This document shows positions 25,923 to 35,194 of a DNA stretch of 64,000 nucleotides, one piece after another. A program made the translations under genes and the position numbers. This DNA comes from Serratia quinivorans (GTDB taxonomy: Bacteria; Pseudomonadota; Gammaproteobacteria; Enterobacterales; Enterobacteriaceae), in contig NZ_CAMKGL010000001.1 of NCBI RefSeq assembly GCF_946227985.1, positions 434,001-498,000 on the forward strand, written 5' to 3'. Position 1 is the first letter of the stretch; each line of letters opens with the position of its first letter. The notes beneath the pieces were generated by a model, which was not told where the DNA came from, did no database searches, and saw only the letters and a program-made list of their open reading frames with translations.

Positions 25923-27188
25923 TCAGTATAGTGAATCCGCTTTCGCCAGTGCCAATACGCCGGCCACCCCTTGTTGCGGATGGTGCAACAAACGGCATTC
26001 GACATGATGATAATGTGCATCGGGCAGCAGTAGGCGTAATGAGCAATATTGCGGTGTATTCCGTGTTTCGCCTGCGGTGCGCAGCAATGTTTTCAGCACC
26101 TCGCGATCGTCAGGGTGAACATGCGCCAGCAGCAGCGTCAGATTGGCTAACTGACGTGGCGGCATGCCGAAAACGGCGTCGTGTGGCTGCCAATCCAACT
26201 GTTCAGCTTCCGCCGACAGGCGAAAAAAGGCTGGGTGGCGGGCTTGCAGCAACGCGTCCAGCAATAGCTGCTGTTGCTGCGTCTGTTGGCGCCTGGAACG
26301 ATGTCGTTGTTCCCGCGTTGCCACTAACAAACCCAGTGAGATGATCATCAGCAAGTACAGCTGTGAAGCCTCGACCGCCTGCATGCCGGCCAACGCCGGG
26401 CGAAATGGGCCATAGCCATAGAGCGTCGCCAGACTAACCAGCAGCGTGAGCAGAATAAAGTACAGCGCCAGCGGCAGCAGGGGCAACAAAGCGGACAGCA
26501 ACAGCGATAGCGCCAGCACGGAATACAATAAAGCGTTATTCAGCAGGTCGTTGCTTAACAGACTGGAAGGCAGGAAAAAAATGGCTATAGCTAACGGAAA
26601 AGTCCACGCTGCAATAAAGGCTTGCTGACGGGTGGGCCACTGCCACTGGCCATGATTCAAACGATGGATAATAAATAGCGGCGCGATCGCCAGGCAGCCG
26701 GTAGCATTGGAAATTCCCCAGCTGATGAAGTGTGAAACCCGCGTCGGATAGCCGAGAGCTTTAAGAATTAAATCACTGAACAGGCCACCTACGGCGCTGG
26801 CAAGGTACACGCCGGCCAGCAAAAGCAACGTTTCTCCCGGGTGCGACAAGCCGTTTGAATAGCGCTGCAGCCCGTTCCAGATTAACGCCAGCGGGCAAAT
26901 GATCGCTAAATCGAGCAGGGCGAACGCCAGCGCAATATCCCAGGGGCGATCGTGCAGCAGGCTGACCGAAAAATGCAGTACGCCGGCGCTGATCGCCCAC
27001 ATCGGCCACTGTGCCGGGGAACGGGTGCATAATACGCCCAGCAACAGACCGGCCGGCAACCAAATGGTGCTGGACAGGCTCCAGGGATCGCGTGTTTCGA
27101 GACTGATGGTGGCGAGTAAGAAGTAAACCGCGACAAAGATCAGCCACCGTAACAAGCCGTAACGACGTGGAATACGCCCGGCACCCAT
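25923..27188 (-). CDS. MASE1-domain membrane sensor with degenerate PAS C-terminus
   Basis: 421 residues. About eight to nine hydrophobic segments span residues 12-290 in the MASE1 pattern (W-L-P-A-G-L-L-L-G early; S-H-F-I-S-W-G-I-S-N-A-T-G mid). A Gln-rich linker and a PAS-like domain (about 310-415, with H-V-H-P-D-D-R) follow. There is no kinase, GGDEF or EAL output domain. It is upstream of the response regulator on the same strand, 28 bp away, so it probably feeds the same phosphorelay as an accessory sensor. Confidence 0.75.
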   Translation of the reverse strand: MGAGRIPRRYGLLRWLIFVAVYFLLATISLETRDPWSLSSTIWLPAGLLLGVLCTRSPAQWPMWAISAGVLHFSVSLLHDRPWDIALAFALLDLAIICPLALIWNGLQRYSNGLSHPGETLLLLAGVYLASAVGGLFSDLILKALGYPTRVSHFISWGISNATGCLAIAPLFIIHRLNHGQWQWPTRQQAFIAAWTFPLAIAIFFLPSSLLSNDLLNNALLYSVLALSLLLSALLPLLPLALYFILLTLLVSLATLYGYGPFRPALAGMQAVEASQLYLLMIISLGLLVATREQRHRSRRQQTQQQQLLLDALLQARHPAFFRLSAEAEQLDWQPHDAVFGMPPRQLANLTLLLAHVHPDDREVLKTLLRTAGETRNTPQYCSLRLLLPDAHYHHVECRLLHHPQQGVAGVLALAKADSLY

Positions 27189-27369
27189 GCTTATCTCCCT
27201 TGTCGTCTTTGCGATAAATATTAACAGCCACTCTATAGGTTTAGCGACGAATTGCTTTTCTGACTAGTCAGATATTCGTTGTTCCAATGCGTCTTTATAC
27301 TTCACTCCACGTTACGGCATTGCGCCGAATCGTCAATTTGCACCACTCAATTACTGAGGTTTATCCGCT

Positions 27370-27645
27370 ATGAAAAACATTCAATTGTTCGGTGGCATCG
27401 TATTGGTATTTGCAGCAGCTATGGTGCTGTTTTGTTCTTTAACTTCTGTAGGCCATAGCGCACGTATCGCCGAGCCGGTATTTGTGATGAAAGAGGGGAC
27501 GGTGTTATTTTCCCTAAATGCCAGTATGCAGCAAAATCGTCAACTTGACGTTCAATATCAGCATGCCAGAGGGTTATTGCAGCAGGTCGGTGGTAAGTTG
27601 CTAAATGGCATGAAAAACACTGGCGTTGGACGTTACTTTTCATGA
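27370..27645 (+). CDS. Small membrane-anchored or secreted protein, unknown
   Basis: 91 residues. A single N-terminal hydrophobic segment (about residues 6-26) is followed by a polar segment of about 60 residues with no recognisable motif. It has a plausible start (M-K-N-I-Q-L-F-G), with GAGGT 9 bp upstream. It is divergent from the MASE1 sensor, 180 bp away, so it may be a target of the phosphorelay. No family recognised. Confidence 0.55.
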   Translation: MKNIQLFGGIVLVFAAAMVLFCSLTSVGHSARIAEPVFVMKEGTVLFSLNASMQQNRQLDVQYQHARGLLQQVGGKLLNGMKNTGVGRYFS

Positions 27646-27702
27646 GTTGATTTAATTTATTAAGTCAATTCAACGTCGTTTTTCATAAAGCTCATATTGT
27701 TA

Positions 27703-27912
27703 TAGGTTGCCAATCCATAATATTAATGGATTTGATTTTTCTAAGCGAAGTGAAAGCCCATTACAATTGTTATACGACGATTGCGTCACTTCAGAGATCG
27801 TTCCGTTGGCCATACCCAGTCGGTATGCATTACAGGATAGGTACTGTTGCTCTGCACGGAATTTACCAAACATCTTCCTGTGCTCAGGTGTTGCGGTGGG
27901 CACGTGCAGCAA
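27703..27912 (-). pseudogene. Possible DUF1311 C-terminal fragment
   Basis: An open stretch encoding K-F-R-A-E-Q-Q, then C-N-A-Y-R-L-G-M-A-N-G-T-I-S and a second Cys. The first Cys to Gly-Thr spacing equals the Cys to Gly-Ser spacing of the intact DUF1311 gene at 22038-22451. The N-terminal half and signal peptide are missing, and a stop lies just upstream. I read it as a decayed paralogue, with low confidence. The rest of the 27646-28136 gap holds only weak short frames. Confidence 0.3.
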
Positions 27913-28136
27913 GAACCCTGGTTTTTATGCCGTAATGAAGGAATGATTGAAGACGCGACGATGCAGGTGATTTCCGAGATCTACAGAGTGTTTGGTGCCC
28001 ATAGTCATTCGTATACCGCTCGAAAGCTATATCGCTTCCTGGCTGAAAGCACTGACGCTATACCTTCAACACCGTTAACGCGGCATCGTTATGGATAAAA
28101 TCTGATTCGGTCAGAGATTCAATAATACCAAACGGC

Positions 28137-28172
28137 AAAAGACCCGCCTAAGTCTCCTTAAGCGGGTCTTTC
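28137..28172 (-). terminator. Terminator after tRNA-Asn
   Basis: Ten-bp arms around AAGACCCGC / GCGGGTCTT (28138-28147 and 28162-28171). On the minus strand the stem is followed by TTTTG. It ends the tRNA-Asn transcript 6 bp past the CCA end. Confidence 0.85.
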
Positions 28173-28177
28173 GAATT

Positions 28178-28253
28178 TGGCTCCTCTGACTGGACTCGAA
28201 CCAGTGACATACGGATTAACAGTCCGCCGTTCTACCGACTGAACTACAGAGGA
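28178..28253 (-). tRNA. asnT: tRNA-Asn (GTT)
   Basis: A 76-nt minus-strand gene with acceptor arms TCCTCTG / CAGAGGA, encoded CCA, D-loop A-G-T-C-G-G-T-A-G-A, anticodon stem around CTGTTAA (anticodon GTT) and T-arm GGTTCGAGTCC. It matches E. coli tRNA-Asn closely. Its position beside mtfA is as in E. coli. Confidence 0.97.
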
Positions 28254-28355
28254 ATTGTCTGAACGGGGCGCATCATATCCAGCCACCCAGAATGTGTCAA
28301 CGCTAAATTCACCCATTCGGTGCGACTGCTCAGCATCTGAGCAATGCGGGCCGGG

Positions 28356-29144
28356 TTATGGGTATTCTGCGCCATTTTCGGCCTGAAGCCGCTGTAATCG
28401 TGCGAGAGGATCCTGCTTATAGAAACGACTAAAATGCTGGTACATCACCGGAAAACGGTTGGCCAGCAGTTCGGGCGCACTGAAAAAATACTCCGACAGG
28501 ACCGCGAAACACTCGGCCGGATCAGTCGCAGCGTAGGCGTCCATACTGGCGGCTTCTTCGCCGACCATGTCGATCTCGTCCTGCAGGTTCTCCATCGCGG
28601 CGTGCAGGTCATGTTCCCAGGCGGCGATATCGCGTAGCGGGATCGGCGGAATACCGGTGGCACTGCCGCCGTTGCGCATGTCCAGCTTGTGTACCGCTTC
28701 GTGGATCACCAGGTTAAAGCCGGAAAGATCAAAAGAGTCCTGCACGTCCTGCCAGTTGAGCACGATGGGCCCCTGTTCCCAACTTTGGCCGGATTGCACC
28801 ACCGGCCCGGAGTGCACCAGGCCGAAATCGTCCTGCCATTCATCCTCTACCACAAACGGCGTAGGGTAGAGCAGGATCTCATTGAAACCGTCAAGGCACT
28901 CGGCGCCCAGTTCCAGCACCGGCAAGGCGAACAACAGGGCAATACGCGCCTGCATTTGCGAGGTCAACACCAGCCCTTGCAACGGGACGATGCTTTTTTG
29001 CTGCAAGATCTGCCCGGCAACGGCGATCAGCCGTTGTTGTTCCCGCTCATCCAGCGGAGAGAGCAGGGGAATTGCCAGTGCGTCCTGCCACTGGGCAAGC
29101 GTCTCCGCCTGCGGTTGATGCGTTTTCCACGGCCATTTAATCAT
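28356..29144 (-). CDS. mtfA: MtfA, Mlc-titration factor with zinc-peptidase fold
   Basis: 262 residues, the usual length. The HExxH motif reads [10 protein letters not shown], followed by a downstream Glu ([13 protein letters not shown]). From established knowledge, MtfA binds the glucose-PTS repressor Mlc and relieves ptsG repression, and has aminopeptidase activity. I start at ATG 29144 (M-I-K-W-P-W-K) rather than the GTG one codon upstream. The tRNA-Asn neighbour is the same as in E. coli. Confidence 0.92.
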   Translation of the reverse strand: MIKWPWKTHQPQAETLAQWQDALAIPLLSPLDEREQQRLIAVAGQILQQKSIVPLQGLVLTSQMQARIALLFALPVLELGAECLDGFNEILLYPTPFVVEDEWQDDFGLVHSGPVVQSGQSWEQGPIVLNWQDVQDSFDLSGFNLVIHEAVHKLDMRNGGSATGIPPIPLRDIAAWEHDLHAAMENLQDEIDMVGEEAASMDAYAATDPAECFAVLSEYFFSAPELLANRFPVMYQHFSRFYKQDPLARLQRLQAENGAEYP

Positions 29145-29236
29145 CACGTTGCTCGTAAAGTCGTCACTTGAACATTCGGCTGGAGGCTAACTCTGTAAAA
29201 ATGCCGCAAAAAGGGGCATGATAGCAAGCACTTGAA

Positions 29237-29326
29237 GGAGAGATGCCGGAGCGGCTGAACGGACCAGTCTCGAAAACTGGAGTAGGGGCAACTCTACCGG
29301 GGGTTCAAATCCCCCTCTCTCCGCCA
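29237..29326 (+). tRNA. serU: tRNA-Ser (CGA)
   Basis: A 90-nt class II tRNA with a long variable arm. Acceptor arms GGAGAGA / TCTCTCC, anticodon stem CCAGTCTCGAAAACTGG giving anticodon CGA, T-arm GGTTCAAATCC and encoded CCA. Nearly identical to E. coli serU, which also lies near mtfA and tRNA-Asn genes. Confidence 0.97.
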
Positions 29327-29519
29327 TTATTCAATCACTTAGATAAAATTCTTTCAACGATCCCCGTCACACATAGTATTTCGCAGAATGATAGATTTTG
29401 CCTGACTCACGCCCTGCCAAAAGTTTTGTCCTTTTTCCCCTGAGTTCACTCACTGCCTTGCAGTATTTACCCGCTCGCCTAAGCTGATTTCAACCATCAC
29501 TTTTTTAAGGGTAATCGCT

Positions 29520-29918
29520 ATGTTAACTGTGTTACGCATTTCAACTTTGGGGGCTGCGGCCTTACTATTTCTTGTCGGCTGCCAGCAAACGGCACATAAG
29601 CCGCCAACGCCGCTGCAAACGCAGTTGGACAAGCTTTCTGCCATGTTGGCGAGCAGCCACTTCCTGCGGCAAAACTGTCACCGCCAGGACATCCCGGATG
29701 ACGTCAAATTGCAACGTACCGCGATGCGAGTGGCGGAACATCGTGGCTGGGATACCCAGGCCACGGGTTATCAGCAGTTGCCGGCACTGGCTCAGGCTCG
29801 TTATCTGGCCATACTGGAGGATCGTCAATTACTGAGCGATAAGTGCGCTGCACTGAACAATCATACCAAGAACTTTATTGCCGCAGCCAAGTCCGATCAG
29901 GAAGACTATATGGAATAG
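29520..29918 (+). CDS. PulS/OutS-type lipoprotein (type II secretion pilotin family)
   Basis: 132 residues. The lipoprotein signal ends F-L-V-G-C (Cys21). The mature domain follows the PulS/OutS/YacC pattern: F-L-R-Q-N-C (Cys53), I-P-D-D, L-Q-R-T-A, G-W-D, and a late K-C-A-A-L (Cys109) expected to pair with Cys53. Family members guide the secretin GspD to the outer membrane. No gsp genes are in the window, so it either serves a distant type II system or has another role, as E. coli YacC may. Confidence 0.7.
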   Translation: MLTVLRISTLGAAALLFLVGCQQTAHKPPTPLQTQLDKLSAMLASSHFLRQNCHRQDIPDDVKLQRTAMRVAEHRGWDTQATGYQQLPALAQARYLAILEDRQLLSDKCAALNNHTKNFIAAAKSDQEDYME

Positions 29919-30054
29919 CTCCTGCAATGCACGGGTGTGGCATGCTTCGCCCGTCATACCCCATCCGCACCTGCGGTTAAAATATTCTTTGCAGGATAAG
30001 CATCTGTCGCTCATTATTTGAAATGTTGTTTCACTTTTATCCCATGAGCCGATC

Positions 30055-31506
30055 TTGAATTTATATGCTGCCCTACGCCAGCGTGTGGAAAATACTCCCT
30101 GGTACCCCAAACGCAAAAGCTACCGCGTCCTGTTTTGGCGTGAGATCACGCCGCTGGCGGTGCCGATCTTCATGGAGAATGCCTGTGTCCTGCTGATGGG
30201 GGTGCTAAGCACTTTTCTGGTGAGCTGGATCGGTAAGGAGGCGATGGCCGGGGTCGGGCTGGCAGACAGCTTCAACATGGTGATTATCTCTTTCTTTGCC
30301 GCGGTGGATTTGGGCACCACGGTGGTGGTGGCCTTCAGCCTGGGCAAGCGGGATCGCAAAAGAGCCCGGGCAGCAGCGCGCCAGTCCCTGGTTTTAATGA
30401 CCTTGGTGGCTTTGGTGTTGGCAGTGGGGATCCATCTGGCGGGCGAACAAATTATCGATGTGATCGCCGGTGCCGCCACGCCGCAGGTGAAAGCGCTGGC
30501 GCTTTCTTATCTGCAAACCACGGTCTGGAGCTATCCGGCGGCGGCCATTGCGCTGATTGGCAGCGGTGCGTTGCGCGGTGCCGGGAATACCAAGATCCCG
30601 CTGTTGATCAACGGCGGCATGAATATTCTGAATATCATCATCAGCAGCATCCTGATTTATGGCATGTTGGGCTGGCATGGGCTGGGTTTTGTCGGTGCCG
30701 GGCTGGGGCTGACCATTTCGCGCTATATCGGTGCGATAGCAATAATTTACGTGCTGATGATCGGTTTTAACCCGGCGCTGCATATCACGCTAAAGAGTTA
30801 TTTTAGCCCGTTAAAACTGACGATTTTGTGGGAGGTGCTGGGCATCGGCATCCCCGCCAGCATCGAGTCGGTATTGTTCAACGGCGGTAAATTACTGACG
30901 CAAATGTTTGTCGCCGGTATGGGCACCAACGTCATCGCCGGCAATTTTATCGCTTTCTCTATCGCCTCACTGATTAACCTGCCGGGCAATGCCCTGGGAT
31001 CTGCGTCGACCATTATTGTCGGAAAGCGCCTGGGGAAAGGGCAGATAGCCCAGGCGGAACGGCAGCTGCGCCACATATTCTGGCTGGCGACCCTTGGGCT
31101 GACGGTCATTGCCTGGGGTACAGCGCCGTTGGCAGGGGTATTCGCTTCGTTTTATAGCCAACAGGATGACGTGAAAGAGGTAGTAAAGGTGCTTATCTGG
31201 CTCAACGCCGCCTTTATGCCCATCTGGGCCGCTTCCTGGGTATTACCCGCCGGTTTGAAAGGCGCGCGTGACGCTCGTTTCGCCATGTGGGTGTCGATGC
31301 TGGGCATGTGGGGTTGCCGCGTGGTGGCCGGTTATACGCTGGGCATTATGTTGGGGATGGGGGTGGTCGGCGTTTGGCTGGGAATGTTTATGGATTGGGC
31401 GGTGCGCGGCGCACTGTTCTACTGGCGCATGGTCAGTGGGCGTTGGTTATGGAAGTACCCGCGGATAAAATCGAACGTCACTGAGGAAGAGACCGTGGTG
31501 AAGTGA
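30055..31506 (+). CDS. yeeO: MATE-family efflux transporter, YeeO-like
   Basis: 483 residues with about 12 membrane segments. MATE signatures include P-L-A-V-P-I-F-M-E-N-A at the first segment, G-S-G-A-L-R-G-A-G-N-T-K-I-P, and G-N-A-L-G-S-A-S-T-I-I-V-G. The start is a TTG at 30055 with a weak ribosome site; no in-frame ATG precedes the first helix. E. coli yeeO lies beside tRNA-Asn genes near mtfA, so synteny supports the name. Such exporters use H+ or Na+; YeeO has been linked to flavin and dipeptide export. It converges on the next gene with a 3-bp gap. Confidence 0.8.
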   Translation: MNLYAALRQRVENTPWYPKRKSYRVLFWREITPLAVPIFMENACVLLMGVLSTFLVSWIGKEAMAGVGLADSFNMVIISFFAAVDLGTTVVVAFSLGKRDRKRARAAARQSLVLMTLVALVLAVGIHLAGEQIIDVIAGAATPQVKALALSYLQTTVWSYPAAAIALIGSGALRGAGNTKIPLLINGGMNILNIIISSILIYGMLGWHGLGFVGAGLGLTISRYIGAIAIIYVLMIGFNPALHITLKSYFSPLKLTILWEVLGIGIPASIESVLFNGGKLLTQMFVAGMGTNVIAGNFIAFSIASLINLPGNALGSASTIIVGKRLGKGQIAQAERQLRHIFWLATLGLTVIAWGTAPLAGVFASFYSQQDDVKEVVKVLIWLNAAFMPIWAASWVLPAGLKGARDARFAMWVSMLGMWGCRVVAGYTLGIMLGMGVVGVWLGMFMDWAVRGALFYWRMVSGRWLWKYPRIKSNVTEEETVVK

Positions 31507-31509
31507 CCC

Positions 31510-32349
31510 TTAGCGGTCAGCTAACCCTGGCTGATTATTTTCCTGCCGCCATTGGGCCGGTGATACGCCGTGGACCTGTTTGAAGGCTTTGGAAAAGTGC
31601 AGTTGGTTTTCATAGCCGACCGAGATCCCCACCACTTTTATCGCTGTCCGGCTGTTGCGCAGCAGGCTGGTGGCGAGCGTCATGCGAAAGTTAAGCAAGT
31701 ACTCCTTTGGCCCGATACCGTAAGCCCCCTTGAACAATCGGCACAGGTAACTGCGGTTGATATTGCAGTAGGCAGCCAGGCGCTCAATGGTCAGATGCTC
31801 GTGATAGCGGTTTTCAATCAGTTTGACCGCCTTGTGCAGATGTTGCGCCTTGTCGCTGGGGTGTTCGTCGCTGCCCTGTAGTGCATTGTCGATCAACGCA
31901 GAAAAAAACAGATAGCACAGGCCGAGAGTTTGCAGGCGGTGCTCGTCGTCATGAGTGACGATGCGGCGTAAGTAACGCAGGGCCTGGGGTGTCTCATCAC
32001 TCCTGCGGGGGCGATAAATCGGGAACTGGCGGCTCAGGCGACACTCTTCGAAAATCTTGCCGGCCACCAGTCCGTCGACCTCCAGCCACATGTAATGCCA
32101 GGGATCTTTTTTATCGGCGCGATAGGTGGTTACGTCGTGCGGATGGATCAGAAAACCTTCTCCGGCAACCACCGGAAATGCACCGTATTCGCTGTGCAGC
32201 ACGCCGGTTCCGCTTATCACATAATGAAATAGATAGTGCTGTCGAACCGCAGGGCCAAAGCTATGCCCTTTGTCGCAGTTCTCTTCACCATATTGGTAGA
32301 GATTCAGCTCAATATTGTCGGTGCGGCTCAGGGTAAAACTCTTATGCAT
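31510..32349 (-). CDS. AraC-family regulator of the alpha-galactoside genes
   Basis: 279 residues. N-terminal cupin sensor with the pattern H-Y-L-F-H-Y-V-I-S-G-T-G-V-L and I-H-P-H-D-V, and a C-terminal double helix-turn-helix (L-A-A-Y-C-N-I-N-R-S-Y-L-C-R-L-F-K and I-S-V-G-Y-E-N-Q-L-H-F-S-K-A-F-K). It resembles RafR/MsmR-type sugar regulators. It diverges from melA with a 200-bp spacer and probably activates melA and the symporter gene in response to melibiose or raffinose. Confidence 0.85.
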   Translation of the reverse strand: MHKSFTLSRTDNIELNLYQYGEENCDKGHSFGPAVRQHYLFHYVISGTGVLHSEYGAFPVVAGEGFLIHPHDVTTYRADKKDPWHYMWLEVDGLVAGKIFEECRLSRQFPIYRPRRSDETPQALRYLRRIVTHDDEHRLQTLGLCYLFFSALIDNALQGSDEHPSDKAQHLHKAVKLIENRYHEHLTIERLAAYCNINRSYLCRLFKGAYGIGPKEYLLNFRMTLATSLLRNSRTAIKVVGISVGYENQLHFSKAFKQVHGVSPAQWRQENNQPGLADR

Positions 32350-32418
32350 CAGTCATTGTCCTGGTTTTCTTGTCCACGTTAACAGTGTAGCTGTCGTGCA
32401 TTGAGTAGGTAAACGTCA

Positions 32419-32495
32419 AATCCAGACCTGGCTCACAGTTTTTACGCTGCGTCATTTTTCGCCATAATGAGGTCACATTCATCCATATCTGGATT
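32419..32495. promoter_or_regulatory. Candidate AraC half-sites between the regulator and melA
   Basis: AATCCAGA (32419-32426) and its inverse TCTGGATT (32488-32495) flank the middle of the divergent spacer. These repeated half-sites could bind the AraC-type regulator. Evidence is the repetition and placement only. Confidence 0.35.
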
Positions 32496-32549
32496 CGAGG
32501 TCGCAGGGTAATTTCAGCCTATCGAAAACCAGTGCAGCGGAGAAATAGG

Positions 32550-33857
32550 ATGATTAAAGTCACTTTTATGGGCGCAGGCAGTACTATCTTCGCCAAGAAC
32601 GTACTCGGCGACATCATGGCAACGCCGGCATTGAAAGAGGTGGATATCGCGCTGTACGACATTGATAGCGCCCGTCTCAATGAATCTTTCGCCATGCTCA
32701 GCAATATCAACCGTAATATTAACGCCGGCAGGGCGAAGATTACTCCCTATCTTGGGGTGGAAAATCGCCGTTCGGCGTTGAAAAATGCCAATTATGTGGT
32801 TAACGCCATCCAGGTTGGCGGTTACGATCCTTGCACCATCACCGATTTCAACATCGCTAAAAAGTATGGTCTGCAGCAAACCATTGCCGATACCCTGGGG
32901 ATAGGCGGCATATTCCGCGCACTGCGCACCATTCCGGTGATGTTTGATTTCGCCCGGGATATTGAGGCGGTATGTCCGGATGCCTGGTTGCTGAATTACA
33001 CCAACCCGATGGCGGCCTTAACCGGTGCCATGCTGCGCCATACCGAAGTGAAAACGGTGGGGTTGTGTCACAGCGTTCAGGTCTGTGCAGAGACGCTGCT
33101 GAAAAGCGTGGATATGCCTACCGATGATGTCCAGTTCCACATCGCAGGCATTAACCATATGGCCTGGTTGCTGGACGTTCGCCGCCATGGCGAGGATCTG
33201 TACCCGGAAATCAAGCGTCGCGCCAATGCGCTGCAAGGCAAGCACGATGATATGGTGCGCCATGAAATCATGAAAACCTTTGGCTATTATGTTACCGAGT
33301 CATCGGAACATAACGCCGAGTACATGCCTTATTGGATCAAGCGCAACTATCCGCAATTGATTGAGCGCTTTAACATTCCGCTGGACGAGTACCCGCGCCG
33401 CTGTATTGAGCAGATTGAACAATGGCAGCAACGCAAGCTGGCGCTGACCAATGACGCCAACCTGACTCATACCCGCACTCATGAATATGCATCGTACATT
33501 ATTGAAGCGATGGAAACCGATCGTCCGTACAAGATTGGTGGCAATGTGCTCAACACCGGTTTAATTACCAACCTGCCTGCCGAAGCCTGCGTTGAAGTGC
33601 CTTGTCTGGTGGATGGGCAGGGGATCTCACCCTGTTACGTGGGTCATTTACCGGAGCAACTGGCGGCGCTCAACCGCACCAATATCAATACCCAACTGCT
33701 GACTATCGAAGCGGCGGTAACCCATAAACGCGAGGCGATTTACCACGCGGCACTGCTGGATCCGCATACTTCAGCCGAGCTGTCGATAGATGATATTCGT
33801 AAACTCTGCGATGAACTGATTGAGGCCCACGGCAACTGGCTTCCCGCCTACCACTGA
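32550..33857 (+). CDS. melA: Alpha-galactosidase MelA, GH4 family
   Basis: 435 residues. GH4 enzymes need NAD+ and Mn2+ and work by a redox mechanism. The N-terminal Rossmann start is K-V-T-F-M-G-A-G-S-T-I-F. Metal-binding residues are the Cys in G-L-C-H-S-V and the His in G-I-N-H-M-A-W. The N-Y-T-N-P-M motif is present. I start at ATG 32550 with GGAG upstream. The product hydrolyses melibiose, and raffinose after uptake. The symporter gene is 80 bp downstream, so they form one operon. Confidence 0.93.
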   Translation: MIKVTFMGAGSTIFAKNVLGDIMATPALKEVDIALYDIDSARLNESFAMLSNINRNINAGRAKITPYLGVENRRSALKNANYVVNAIQVGGYDPCTITDFNIAKKYGLQQTIADTLGIGGIFRALRTIPVMFDFARDIEAVCPDAWLLNYTNPMAALTGAMLRHTEVKTVGLCHSVQVCAETLLKSVDMPTDDVQFHIAGINHMAWLLDVRRHGEDLYPEIKRRANALQGKHDDMVRHEIMKTFGYYVTESSEHNAEYMPYWIKRNYPQLIERFNIPLDEYPRRCIEQIEQWQQRKLALTNDANLTHTRTHEYASYIIEAMETDRPYKIGGNVLNTGLITNLPAEACVEVPCLVDGQGISPCYVGHLPEQLAALNRTNINTQLLTIEAAVTHKREAIYHAALLDPHTSAELSIDDIRKLCDELIEAHGNWLPAYH

Positions 33858-33895
33858 TCGCTGAACTGACTGTATTACCTCCTCAAAACGCACAA

Positions 33896-33915
33896 GGCGC
33901 AGGGCTTCCTGCGCC
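33896..33915 (+). repeat. Stem-loop between melA and the symporter gene
   Basis: GGCGCAGG-GCTT-CCTGCGCC, a perfect 8-bp stem with a 4-nt loop and no T-run. It probably protects the melA mRNA 3' end or tunes the melA/symporter ratio rather than ending transcription. Confidence 0.5.
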
Positions 33916-33937
33916 GTCATAAATGGGATGGTGAGCC

Positions 33938-35194
33938 ATGTTTTATTTAAAAAACAAGAACTTTTGGATCTTCGGTGCCTTCTGTTTTTTCTATTTCTTT
34001 ATCATGGGGGCGGTGCTGCCGTTCTTCCCGATCTGGTTGCATGACGTCAACCAACTCGGCCAGCAACAAACCGGTCTGGTATTCGCCTGCATGGCGCTGT
34101 TTGCGTTGGTGTTCCAGCCGATTTTTGGTTTTGTCACCGACAAGTTTGGCCTGAAGAAACACCTGTTGTGGATGATCATTTTCCTGCTGCTGTTTCTGGC
34201 GCCGCTGTTTATTTATGTCTTCTCGCCGCTGCTGCAAACCCACTTTGTGCTCGGGGCACTATTGTGCGGGATTTACCTGGGGTTGGTGTGCAGTGGAGGC
34301 TCGCCGGCAATTGAAGCCTATATCGAGAAGGTGAGCCGCCGCAGCCAGTTTGAGTATGGTCGTGCCCGGCTGTTTGGCTGCATTGGCTGGGCGATTTGCG
34401 CGTCGATCGTCGGCTATATGTTTACCATTAATAACCAGTTTGCGTTTTGGCTGGCGTCGAGCTTTGCATTGGTGTTGGCTGGCCTGCTTTATATGTTTAA
34501 ACCTGAGCAAAACAACACGTTGGCAGTGGCGGACGGGTTGGCGCTGAACCACAAACCGATCAAGTTGAAAGCGGCGTTGAGCCTGCTGAAAATGCGCAAA
34601 TTTTGGTGCCTGGTGATGTATATCGTCGGGGTGGCCTGCGTGTACGACGTGTTCGATCAGCAGTTCGCCAACTTCTTCACTTCGTTTTTCAGCGACCGAC
34701 ATACCGGGACTCAGGCGTTTGGCTATGTCACCACGCTGGGTGAGTTCCTCAACGCTTTTATCATGTTCTTTGCGCCACTCATCATCAACCGCATTGGGGG
34801 CAAGAACGCGCTACTGATTGCTGGGGTGATTATGTCGGTGCGGATTATCGGTTCGTCTCAGGCGGACTCGGTGACTGCGGTGATTTTCCTCAAAACCCTG
34901 CATATGTTTGAGGTGCCGTTCCTGCTGGTGGGCATTTTCAAATACATTACCACCCAGTTTAACGTGAATCTTTCCGCCTCGATTTACCTGTGGGGTTTTT
35001 GCTTCTTCAAGCAGCTATCGGCCATCGGCATGTCCTATGCAGCGGGCCTGATGTACGTCAACTACGGCTTTAAAACCTCGTATCTGATCCTCGGCTGCAT
35101 TGCCCTGCTGTTTACCCTGATATCGGCCTTTGCCCTGAGCGGCAAGGTCGCGGTGGTGAAACAGGAGGGCGTACTGCCGGTGGCGGCGAATTAA
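33938..35194 (+). CDS. melY: Oligosaccharide:H+ symporter, LacY/RafB/MelY type
   Basis: 418 residues, 12 membrane segments. The functional residues of LacY all have counterparts: Glu126 (S-P-A-I-E-A-Y-I-E), Arg144 (Y-G-R-A-R-L-F-G), Glu269 (T-T-L-G-E-F-L), Arg302 (S-V-R-I-I-G), and His322/Glu325 (T-L-H-M-F-E). This is a proton symporter of the LacY/RafB/CscB family and not the Na+-coupled MelB. Enterobacter cloacae MelY is the nearest precedent I know. Its stop abuts the stop of the convergent small gene. Confidence 0.85.
   Translation: MFYLKNKNFWIFGAFCFFYFFIMGAVLPFFPIWLHDVNQLGQQQTGLVFACMALFALVFQPIFGFVTDKFGLKKHLLWMIIFLLLFLAPLFIYVFSPLLQTHFVLGALLCGIYLGLVCSGGSPAIEAYIEKVSRRSQFEYGRARLFGCIGWAICASIVGYMFTINNQFAFWLASSFALVLAGLLYMFKPEQNNTLAVADGLALNHKPIKLKAALSLLKMRKFWCLVMYIVGVACVYDVFDQQFANFFTSFFSDRHTGTQAFGYVTTLGEFLNAFIMFFAPLIINRIGGKNALLIAGVIMSVRIIGSSQADSVTAVIFLKTLHMFEVPFLLVGIFKYITTQFNVNLSASIYLWGFCFFKQLSAIGMSYAAGLMYVNYGFKTSYLILGCIALLFTLISAFALSGKVAVVKQEGVLPVAAN

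Noticed and set aside
27943..28098. Short plus-strand frame with GAAGGA directly before the ATG
   Set aside because: Ribosome site too close to the start and no recognisable product; noted but not called.
33938..35194. Assignment as Na+/melibiose MelB
   Set aside because: The sequence has LacY-type charged residues and the LacY N-terminus, not the MelB/GPH family pattern.
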